Source of the DNA: CAZGCA01 sp964524145
GTDB taxonomy: Bacteria; Hydrogenedentota; CAZGCA01
DNA: 64,000 nt
Reading direction: 5' to 3'
Assembly (NCBI GenBank): GCA_964524145.1
Contig: CAZGCA010000020.1
Span: forward strand, 4,198 to 68,197
Positions 33,914 through 42,700 of this stretch are shown here, piece after piece (the stretch's first letter is position 1; every line of letters starts with the position of its first letter). A program made the position numbers and the translations under genes. A model generated the notes under the pieces. It was not told the DNA's origin. It saw nothing but the letters and a program-made list of their open reading frames with translations, and did not search any database.

Positions 33914-35485
33914 ATGAACCGGGCCAAGGCTGAGACTATCAAACTGCTCTACGTGATGGCTGAGGAGACGCCTGTCGTCGACTCGCACACGCACATCCAG
34001 GACGACATCATCGGGTTCGACGAGAAGATGGCCGAATGTAACCTGGCCGGGACACAGGCGCCGTTCAACAGGTTCCCGCAGCACATTGTGGACGCGGGCC
34101 TTGCCCAGAATAGGCTGGCACGTCGCACCATGATGGACCCTGCACACGGGCTGTTGTACTCGTGGTTTGCGGAGGTCGCGGAAGGCAACCGTGGCAGGCT
34201 GGACGAGGTGATAGAACGATTCGGCGGGAACAGCGAGGCGGAGAGGAAGGACGCGGCTGTCGTGATCCTGAAGGAACTTGCACCGTCCCGGTACAGCGAG
34301 TATGCGGAGTGGTTGCGCATAATGTTTCGCTTGTACGGCGGCGTGCCGGACGATATTGACCCGCTCGACCCGAACTCGTTCGAAACGGTATACGCCGCGG
34401 TACGTGCCCAGCGCAACGATCCGTCGTTTGCCGAACAGGTTCTGCGGGCCGCGAAGATCGAGCGGTACGTGACAAGCATCGAGAACCGGGACCGCATCCC
34501 GCTCGATCCTGCCGAGATAAACCGGCCGGGCGATGTTGACCTTTCCCACGCCACCCATCCCGAAGCGTTCAACATGTTCGATGCAAACTATATTGTCTGG
34601 CCGAAAGGAGCGACGGACTTCGGCCTGTTCTTCGGTGGGCACAAGTACGAGGCCGAACGGTACCTTCTCAACCTCGAGGAGTCGATGGGCACGTCGTTCG
34701 ATAACGCGCGCCAGCTCAGAGCCGCGATACACGAGTTTTTCCGAACGATCCTCTGGGAACCAAAGAACAACGGCACCAGCCGAATACTCTATACGGACAT
34801 ATTCCAACCGATAGACATGCGGTTGTCGACGCCGGTAGACGTGGCGACGGTGAACACGATACTGCGATACTCGAAGGGATCGCTCGACCCGAAGGCTGTG
34901 GGCGCGATGACGGCGTTTTGCACGACAGCGATGCTCGAGGCGCTGGACGAGATCGGTGCCGACATCAAGTCCACAGGCGAAGAGTACGGCTCGTGTCTTC
35001 AGATAGCGGTCGGGGTGACGTACTTCATGGACCCGGCACGCGAGATACAGTCGTTTCCCGTCTACGCCGCCGGGTTCCCGCAAGACGAGTATCCCATCTG
35101 GGCAGCGTATCCCAACGTGCATTTCGAGTATATAGTGGCGCACGAGGGGCTGTACCGCGACCTTGCCGCCGCGGCGAAACAGGTCGGGAACATTTCCGTC
35201 GGCCCGTGGTGGCATTTCTTCCACAAGGACAACATCGCGAGGATGCTTGTTGAACAGTTGGCGATGGGCCCGGTATCGTCAATAGCGAGCGGGTTCACGG
35301 ACGCACGATTCGTCGAGATGGCCGTCGCCAAGTACCGGTCGGTGCGGTGGGGTGTTGCGGCGGCGCTGGCCGACCTGGTTGACGACCCTTTCTCAGCGCT
35401 GGCCGGCAATGTCGATGAAGCAGGCAGCCTGATCCGCGAGATACTCTTCGATAACCCTCGCAAGGTGCACCACCTGTCGGGATAG
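33914..35485 (+). CDS. Amidohydrolase-fold protein similar to uronate isomerase (UxaC family)
   Basis: A 523-residue cytoplasmic protein. It begins with the metal-binding motif PVVDSHTHIQDD, has a long helical insertion, and ends with a DARFVEMAVAKYRSVRW segment and a C-terminal helical tail like those of glucuronate/galacturonate isomerases (UxaC), which interconvert uronate aldoses and ketoses. The overall match is distant, so another amidohydrolase activity is possible. It is convergent with the DUF3786 gene. With the GH28-like and beta-helix proteins in the window, uronate use is a plausible context. Confidence 0.65.
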   Translation: MNRAKAETIKLLYVMAEETPVVDSHTHIQDDIIGFDEKMAECNLAGTQAPFNRFPQHIVDAGLAQNRLARRTMMDPAHGLLYSWFAEVAEGNRGRLDEVIERFGGNSEAERKDAAVVILKELAPSRYSEYAEWLRIMFRLYGGVPDDIDPLDPNSFETVYAAVRAQRNDPSFAEQVLRAAKIERYVTSIENRDRIPLDPAEINRPGDVDLSHATHPEAFNMFDANYIVWPKGATDFGLFFGGHKYEAERYLLNLEESMGTSFDNARQLRAAIHEFFRTILWEPKNNGTSRILYTDIFQPIDMRLSTPVDVATVNTILRYSKGSLDPKAVGAMTAFCTTAMLEALDEIGADIKSTGEEYGSCLQIAVGVTYFMDPAREIQSFPVYAAGFPQDEYPIWAAYPNVHFEYIVAHEGLYRDLAAAAKQVGNISVGPWWHFFHKDNIARMLVEQLAMGPVSSIASGFTDARFVEMAVAKYRSVRWGVAAALADLVDDPFSALAGNVDEAGSLIREILFDNPRKVHHLSG

Positions 35486-35531
35486 GCGCCTGGCGGTCGG
35501 GATTCGGGCACCTGTCGAGCCCGCCGGTTAT

Positions 35532-36254
35532 TCAGCTTGTTGACGCGAGTCTTACGAGCTTGCCGGCGGTGATAGCGCCGAGCACGGCGAGATCTTCCGT
35601 GGCAAGGAGTTGTCGCGCGGACTTGTCGTAGAGCATAGTGACGGCTGGTGGCAAACCTTCCTCGCCGCGCCACACGACGATTCCGACAGGTACCTTGGGA
35701 AGAGCGGGTATTGAGACGCCGGCGTCGCCGGGTTCGATCTTCTTTCCTCGAAGCCGTTCGGCAGCCGCGCAGAGGAGTTCCGGCGACTCGCCGAAAGCTT
35801 TGAGCAGCTTCGGGGTGGTCCGCGCGGAGAACGCCGGGAAGTAGAACTCGCCCGCGTCGAGTTCGCGGAACGATATCCACTCGCCGGCGACCGGTATGTC
35901 GCGTGCGCCGGCCAGGTAGTGCAACGGGAGGACGGCCATGAACGGGAACACCTCCTGAAGATCTCCGGCGGGCGCGGCACCCGCGTCTTCGAGCGTGAGC
36001 CCTTTGGCCCCGAACACTTTTCTCTCGGCCATATCGACGATCTCGATCTCGTCGAGAAGAGTGACGAGAAACCTGCCCGCCGCGCCGTCATCGCCGGGAA
36101 CGTAGGGTACGCCGGCAGCCCGCGCAACGTTCTGCGGGTCCATCGACTGAAGCTCGTCCCAGGCTTTGGCGCGCGCCTCGCCGTAGTCGTTCGGCACAAG
36201 CGGCATCAGCTCGCGAATATGTTCCGGCACATCCGACATAGGGTCAGAATGCAT
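35532..36254 (-). CDS. DUF3786 protein
   Basis: A 240-residue cytoplasmic protein that matches DUF3786: MDPQNVARAAGV near the N-terminus, PLHYLAGARDIPVAGEWISFRELDAG in the middle (a Leu-rich strand, then the G-E-W-x-S-F-x-E-L motif), and KVPVGIVVWRGEEGLPPAVTMLYD followed by EDLAVLG at the C-terminus. DUF3786 occurs in organisms with corrinoid-dependent C1 metabolism, which fits the URO-D-clan proteins in the window. Function unknown. GGAG lies 6 nt before the ATG at 36254. Confidence 0.75.
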   Translation of the reverse strand: MHSDPMSDVPEHIRELMPLVPNDYGEARAKAWDELQSMDPQNVARAAGVPYVPGDDGAAGRFLVTLLDEIEIVDMAERKVFGAKGLTLEDAGAAPAGDLQEVFPFMAVLPLHYLAGARDIPVAGEWISFRELDAGEFYFPAFSARTTPKLLKAFGESPELLCAAAERLRGKKIEPGDAGVSIPALPKVPVGIVVWRGEEGLPPAVTMLYDKSARQLLATEDLAVLGAITAGKLVRLASTS

Positions 36255-36696
36255 CTCAACTCCGTTATGGTTTCTGTTATCGGCTGTCTTCTGTGTCCGG
36301 GTGGTATTGTACCATTCATTGCGTTCTTGGGCAATCGGTACAAGTCATAGAATCATGTTCGTAGAGCTTCCTCTGTAACCATTCACTCACGAGTGTAGCG
36401 CAGGCTTCCAGCCTGCATCGTAGTTGTGGTCTTTGTCTGCCCCATCCCACAGGTTGCACCTGCGGCTATTCAAATTGCTCCCCTTCGGAGAACTCGAGCG
36501 CGGTTATCAAGTGCGCAATTGTCCAAACTCCAGGCTGCATAGAGATGCGCCTCGGTTTTTTTTGCAGGCTGGAAGCCTGCGCTACAATGACTGTTCTCCC
36601 TATCAGGGTGGAACGGCGGTGTGGTGTTGCGGTATGATGCAGGCGCTTGGTTAGCAGCGACGTACGGATAAACCGGTTGGAAGGGAAGTGAACCTT
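36255..36696. other. Gene-free spacer with a paired REP (REPIN-like) element
   Basis: It lacks any supported gene. Its centre is an inverted repeat pair at 36394-36417 and 36563-36586. Between them lies a 145-bp stretch with a T8 run at 36556-36563. The last ~20 bp hold the ribosome binding site of the GH106-like gene. Confidence 0.55.
36394..36586. repeat. Perfect 24-bp inverted pair of GTAG-type REP hairpins
   Basis: 36394-36417 (TGTAGCGCAGGCTTCC then AGCCTGCA) and 36563-36586 are exact reverse complements over 24 bp. Each half is itself a hairpin, GCAGGCT-TCC-AGCCTGC, with GTAG just outside the stem. The pair with 145 bp between resembles REPINs. Confidence 0.8.
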
Positions 36697-39690
36697 ATGA
36701 GCAAGCTTCGGAAAGAGTTTCGGGACCCGGGAACGGAATGGCGCGGCGCGCCGTTCTGGGCGTGGAACGCTGCGCTTGATGAGAAAGAGCTACGACGCCA
36801 GGTGCGCGATATGAAGAAGCACGGGCTTGACGGATTCTTCATGCACCCGCGGGTCGGTATGGAGACGGAGTACGTATCGCAAGAGTATCTCGACCTGATC
36901 GCCGCCACCGTTGACGAGGCGAAGAAGACGGGCATGCACGCGTGGTTGTACGACGAGGATCGTTGGCCGAGCGGGTTCGGCGGCGGGCTTGTAACGGCCA
37001 GAGGAGACGAGTATCGCCAGAAGTATCTGACGATGGAGACGTCGCCGGCGGCGTTGCGCAAGAGGAAAGGGAAGGTTGGGAAGTTCGCTGTGAAACTCGA
37101 CGGCGAGAGGCTCGTCGAGTTCAAGAAAGGTGTTGCCCGCGGGACAGACTGGCGCAGCGTAGTGTTCCTCGAGAACGTAGCGGGCCCGGTCGGGTGGTTC
37201 AACGATGACGCGTATTCGGACAACATGAACCCGGACTGTGTGAAGGCGTTCATCGATGTGTCGTACAAACCGTTGAAGAAAGCCGTGGGAACCGAGTTCG
37301 GCAAGACGGTACCGGGCTGTTTCACCGACGAGCCGAACGTAATGAGCCACCATGGTGTAGACCCGGAGACGAAAGTTCTTCCCTGGACGACGCGGCTGCC
37401 GGCGGAGTTCAGGAAACGCCGCGGGTACACCCTTGTGTCGAAGCTGCCGCTGCTGTTCTTCGACGGCCCGGGCGGGTTCAAGGTGCGGCACGACTACTGG
37501 CGTACGGTGACGGAGCTGTTTGTTGAAGCGTACACGAAACAGATCGGCGGGTGGTGTGCGCGGAACGGTATAAGTCTAACGGGTCACATGTTGTGCGAGG
37601 GCGACCTGATCCCGCAGATATTCGTGGGCGGCGCGGCCATGCCCCACTACGAGTACATGCAGACGCCGGGCATAGACATTCTCTGCGAACAGATCGAGGA
37701 GAACCTGACCGTCAAGCAGTGTTCGAGCGTCGCACGACAGATGGGCTACAACCGTGTGCTCTCGGAACTGTACGGTTGTTCGAGCTGGGCGTTCACGTTC
37801 GAGGGGCAGAAATGGGTTGGCGATTGGCAGATGGCGCTCGGGGTGAACCTGCGGTGCCAGCATCTGACGTGGTACACGATGAAGGGGTCGGCCAAACGCG
37901 ACTATCCGCCGTGCTTCAACTACCAAAACCCGGTGTGGAAGTACTATCGGGTGGTCGAGGATTACTTCGCGCGGCTGAGCCTGATCCTGTCGACGGGTAA
38001 ACCCGAACGCGACGTGCTGGTGGTCCATCCGATTTCTACCGCGTGGGGACACATGAAGGGACGAGACTCGGCAGAGGTGACGCGCGTCGAGAAAGCGCTG
38101 AAGAGTACGGTGGAAGACCTTCTCTCGCTGCACCGCGACTTCGATTTTGGTGACGAGATCATTATGGGCCGGCACGCGCGGGCCCGAGGGAAGACTGTCG
38201 ACGTTGGCGAGGCGACGTACCGGCTGGTCGTGCTGCCACATTGCGAAACCCTGGCGAGCTCGACAGTAAAGCTCCTGAAGAAGTATATCGAGTCCGGCGG
38301 ACGGATGGTCGTCGTCGGGTGTGTGCCGAGCATGATCGATGGAAAACCTTCAAAAGACCTTCCGAGCATCTTCGACCGGGCGAACGTTCAGGTGGTCGGC
38401 ACGACGCGTACCGAGTTGAGCAATGCCATCGACGACTTCCTGCCTGCACGGGTCAGGATTCGGAACGCCGAGGGTCGCGAGATAGGGCCCATCATCTACC
38501 AGGAACGGCGGCACGGGAAGCGGACGTTCGTGTTCATGGCGAACCGCGACCGCGAACAGGGGTACCGAGGGACGCTCGACGTTCGCAAGGTCGGCTCCGT
38601 CGAGAGCTGGGACCTTAAGACCGGCAAGGCAGCTCAGGTCGGGGCTCGGGTTGAAGGGAAGTACACGTCGATACCGTTCGAGCTGCCGCCGACGGGGTCG
38701 GCAGTCCACGTTGTCGAATCGGGAGGCCGGCCACGCGAGATCAAGACGCGAACCCGTAGCACCGTCAGGCGCATTGCTCTCGACGGGCCGTGGGAGCATC
38801 GGCGGACCGAACTGAACGCGATACAACTCGACTTCTGCCGGTACCGAATCGGCAACAGGCGCTGGTCGAACGTGATGCCGGTGCTCGCGGCCGACGTTGA
38901 GATCCGGAAATCGTTCGGCGTCTACAGGCCAACCGAATCGCGTTGGGTCTATATGAAGCGGTTGAAGAAGATCGGCAAGCCGGTCGAGATCATTGCCGAG
39001 ATCGACGTGAAGACGCTGCCGGACGGCGACGTCTTTTTGGCTCTTGAGGAATCCCATGGCGCGTGCGTTACGGTCAACGGGAAGACTGCGCCGCGTGCTG
39101 CCGGCTGGTGGATGGACCGGTGCATCGGGAAAGTCAAGCTGACCGGCCTGCTCAAGAGAGGACGGAACGAGATCGTTGTCGCGTGGAGCTATCGGGACGG
39201 CATGCAGATCGAGGAGATGTACCTGATAGGCGAGTTCGGCGTGGACGCGAACCGGAGGCTTGTCGCCGAGCCTGACGCGCTCGATGCCGGCGACTACGGG
39301 CCGCAGGGATATCCGTACTACTCGGGCGCGATGGTCTATGGCAAGAATGTGACCGTTAGGCGCGGCGCACGCGACCGGGCCGTGCTCGCGCTGAAGGGAT
39401 ACGACGGCGTTCTGGCTCTGGTGCGTGTCAACGGCAAGAAAGCAGGCGATTTCGCCTGGCCGCCTTACGAGGTTGATATCACGCGGTTCCTCCGAGCGGG
39501 CAAGAACCAACTCGAGATCGAGGTGGTGGGATCGCCGAGAAACCTGCTCGGTCCCAACCACTACATCGAGAAGTACCCGCCGTGGACCGGACCCGGCCAG
39601 TTTGTCACAAGCGGTCCACAGTTCGTTGCCGAGTACCAGACAATACCGCAGGGATTGAAGCCGGGCGCGCAACTCCTCGTGGAGCGGTAG
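36697..39690 (+). CDS. GH106-like (alpha-L-rhamnosidase-type) glycoside hydrolase
   Basis: A 997-residue protein. The N-terminus is the family opening (GAPFWAWNAALDEKELRRQV; KKHGLDGFFMHPRVGMETEYV; HAWLYDEDRWPSGFGGG). The middle is a large catalytic barrel and the C-terminal ~250 residues form galactose-binding-like beta-sandwich domains (VFLALEESHGACVTVNGKTA; ALVRVNGKKAGDFAWPPYEVD). There is no clear signal peptide, so it may act in the cytoplasm. The ATG at 36697 is favoured over GTG 36688 because GGAAGGGAAG lies 8 nt before it. A relic copy of its 3' half lies at 45199-45333. Confidence 0.75.
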   Translation: MSKLRKEFRDPGTEWRGAPFWAWNAALDEKELRRQVRDMKKHGLDGFFMHPRVGMETEYVSQEYLDLIAATVDEAKKTGMHAWLYDEDRWPSGFGGGLVTARGDEYRQKYLTMETSPAALRKRKGKVGKFAVKLDGERLVEFKKGVARGTDWRSVVFLENVAGPVGWFNDDAYSDNMNPDCVKAFIDVSYKPLKKAVGTEFGKTVPGCFTDEPNVMSHHGVDPETKVLPWTTRLPAEFRKRRGYTLVSKLPLLFFDGPGGFKVRHDYWRTVTELFVEAYTKQIGGWCARNGISLTGHMLCEGDLIPQIFVGGAAMPHYEYMQTPGIDILCEQIEENLTVKQCSSVARQMGYNRVLSELYGCSSWAFTFEGQKWVGDWQMALGVNLRCQHLTWYTMKGSAKRDYPPCFNYQNPVWKYYRVVEDYFARLSLILSTGKPERDVLVVHPISTAWGHMKGRDSAEVTRVEKALKSTVEDLLSLHRDFDFGDEIIMGRHARARGKTVDVGEATYRLVVLPHCETLASSTVKLLKKYIESGGRMVVVGCVPSMIDGKPSKDLPSIFDRANVQVVGTTRTELSNAIDDFLPARVRIRNAEGREIGPIIYQERRHGKRTFVFMANRDREQGYRGTLDVRKVGSVESWDLKTGKAAQVGARVEGKYTSIPFELPPTGSAVHVVESGGRPREIKTRTRSTVRRIALDGPWEHRRTELNAIQLDFCRYRIGNRRWSNVMPVLAADVEIRKSFGVYRPTESRWVYMKRLKKIGKPVEIIAEIDVKTLPDGDVFLALEESHGACVTVNGKTAPRAAGWWMDRCIGKVKLTGLLKRGRNEIVVAWSYRDGMQIEEMYLIGEFGVDANRRLVAEPDALDAGDYGPQGYPYYSGAMVYGKNVTVRRGARDRAVLALKGYDGVLALVRVNGKKAGDFAWPPYEVDITRFLRAGKNQLEIEVVGSPRNLLGPNHYIEKYPPWTGPGQFVTSGPQFVAEYQTIPQGLKPGAQLLVER

Positions 39691-39726
39691 GCACGCCCGA
39701 CCGCGAAGAACAGGAGGTTTGAAACA

Positions 39727-42700
39727 ATGAAGCATGCTGACATACTCGTATCGTTTGTTTTCTGTGCGATGCTACCGTTTCTCTGCAGCAGTGCACTGGG
39801 AGCACCTGTCGCAGGCGATATTGACGTTAACGATCTCGTCAACGCTTTGGACATACAGCTCGTGATCAATAGCGCGCTTGGGGTCTCGACGTCCGACAGC
39901 TCCGACGTGAATTACGACGATTCCACAGACGCCGTTGATGTGCAACTGGTGATCAATGCCGCGCTGGGCATCAGCATCGACCTTGATGGCGACGGGCTAT
40001 CTGATGGTGGTGAAGAGAACGTGCTGACAGACGTGAGTTTCTGGGATACGGACAGCGACGGCGTGGGTGACGGGCAGGAGATGCTCGACGGAACGGACCC
40101 GCTTGACCCGAATGACCATGTGCCCGATATGAAGATGTCGTTCGATACCGAAGAGTTCACCTATTACGCGCAGGGGCAGCAAACCGAGCTGGAACTTTTC
40201 CACGAGAAGGTGTCGGTCAGTGTGGCACCGGAGAACATCGAGCCGCTGAAGGCGATCCTGGAAACCGAACCGCTCGTGATACAACCTCTCGATGTCGAGG
40301 AACTCCCGGGCGACGGTATCATATTAGTGGCGCTGATTGACGGCGCAACGGAAGCGCAGATACTGGAGCTCGTCGACCGGCTCAACCAGATGGGGTTGGT
40401 ACGATTCGCTTCACCGATGTTCATCGAGCAGACGACACGGATTATTATCACCGACGAGTACGTGGTAAAGTTCAAGGACTCGTTTTCGGCAGAGGAGATC
40501 GTCGCATACCTCAATTCCCAACGGGTACGCATACTGAAGAGGGACTTTCTTTGGCCGAACTGTTATGTGCTTGGTTTCCTGACTCAGAACGGTGAGAATA
40601 CGCTTGAACTGGCTCGGACGTTTTTCGACTCCGATATGGTGGAGTATGCCCATCCGAACTTCCTCATGCAGATGGACCCGCCTTGGGTGACCATTGCCGA
40701 GGAAGATTTTGAAGGCGTTTTCCCGAAAGAGGGATGGACGGTTTATGATGCAGACCCCCGGGACGGGGAATACTACTGGGGAATCGTCAGCAACGACGAA
40801 TACCCGAGCGAGATGGATGAAGAGACCGAAGGCTCGTTCAAGGCGTGGGTTGCGGCGGCACATGATCCTGCGTCCCCCGATCTTCGCCCCGGCGAGAACT
40901 GTCCGGAAAGCTACCCCGTGAACATGGACTCGTGGCTTGTGTACGGGCCGTTTGACCTTTCGCAGACGTATTGGGCCCGAATGTCGTTTGTCTGCAGTGT
41001 GTTTGGCCCGCATACGGAACCGCTGGAGTGGCTCGCATCGTCTGACGGTCAGAACTGGCATGGAGACAGCGACCAATGGTGGGCCAGCACGCCGCTTGAC
41101 ATGAGGCCGGTCCTCAACCTTACGAGGGTTCCCGAACGCGGTGACGTTACGGGTTCCCAAACCGTGTGGATCGCATTGCGTTTCAGAAGCGATGAGACCG
41201 TCGTTGACTCGGAGAGTAAGTGCGCTCATGGTGCCTACGTTGATGATATCAGGGTGACCGTCTCGAACCTTGATCTCGCACCGACGATCAGTACCGACCC
41301 CTTCTCGGACCGCCAGTGGTCTCTCCACAACGTGGGCCAGTCGGGCGGCGACCCCGGCGTCGATATCAACGTCCTCGATGCATGGGATTTCATTGAAGGT
41401 ACTCCTGGTGTCACACCTGTCGAAGAAAGCGTCGTCGTGGCCGTGCTTGACGAAGGAGTTGACCTGAACCATGAGGACCTCAATCTTGTACCGGGCTATG
41501 ATGCGACCTATCATCCGTCGGACCCTGGTCGACCTGATAGCCAGGGTGGTCCGAATCCCTGGGACGGCCACGGGACTGCGTGTGCAGGTATTGTAGGGGC
41601 CATACGAAACGACGTGGGCGTCGTTGGCGTAGCGCCCGGTGTCAGGATCATGCCCGTGCGCATAGCATATTCTCCCGACGCAGACTCGAGGTGGCGAAGC
41701 GCCGAGACGGAGATTGCCGACGGTATCCTCTGGGCGGCGAACAACGGCGCAAGAGTGTTGAGCAACAGTTGGGGCGGCGGACCCGATTCGGACGTCATAC
41801 ACGACGCAATCCGTGACGCCCGAGACATGGGATGCACGATAGTGTTCGCCAGCGGAAACCACTCGTACTTCCTTGGCAGCCCGTTCGGCGGGTCTGCGGT
41901 TTCCTATCCTGGGCGTTATGAGGAGGTGATCGCGGTTGGCGCACTGAGTCCGTGCGGCGAAAGGAAGAGCAAGGAGAGCTGCGACGGGGAGTACTGGGGC
42001 AGCGACTACGGTCCCGAGCTCGACATAGCGGCGCCCGGCGTGCTTATCGCCACAACAGACATCACCGGCGACGACGGCTACGCGGCGGGGAACTATTTCA
42101 AGTCGTTCAACGGCACGTCGTCGGCCTGTCCTCATGTTGCTGGCGTGGCTGCTCTACTGCTGACCATCAATCACACGTTGACTCCGGACGAGGTGCAGGA
42201 GATTATCCAGAACACTGCGGTCGATGTTTGGGACCCAGGGTTTGACGAAGAGACCGGTTGGGGGCTGATCAACACCCATGAAGCTGCGCTCAATACGCCG
42301 GTTGTACTTGTAACGGACCTCGACATCGTAGAATGGTCGCCGCCGGGAAGCGTCCTTCAAGGACAGGAAATCCAGGTTGCCCTGAGGATCGGCAATAACG
42401 GTCAGATTGAGACGGGCACTTTTCATTCAACAGCCTACCTGTCCGCCGACAATATCCCCGATGGGTCGGACTACGTTCTGGCAGACATCACTGCTGATAT
42501 CGAACCTCTCGGAGAGCACGAAACGACGTTGACTCTCACAATACCGAACGATGTCGCTCCTGACTCATACTTTCTCATCCTCCTGCTCGACTCGACGGAC
42601 GAGGTCGAAGAGTGGGACGAAGAGAACAATCTGGCATGTCACGTGATTAATGTTGCGCAGCCGCCGAACATCGTCCTGAAACCGTCAAGCATAGATTTGG

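Noticed and set aside
36563..36600. A promoter overlapping the right REP half (TTGCAG...TACAAT)
   Set aside because: The spacer is only 15 bp and the bases belong to the hairpin repeat; insufficient support.
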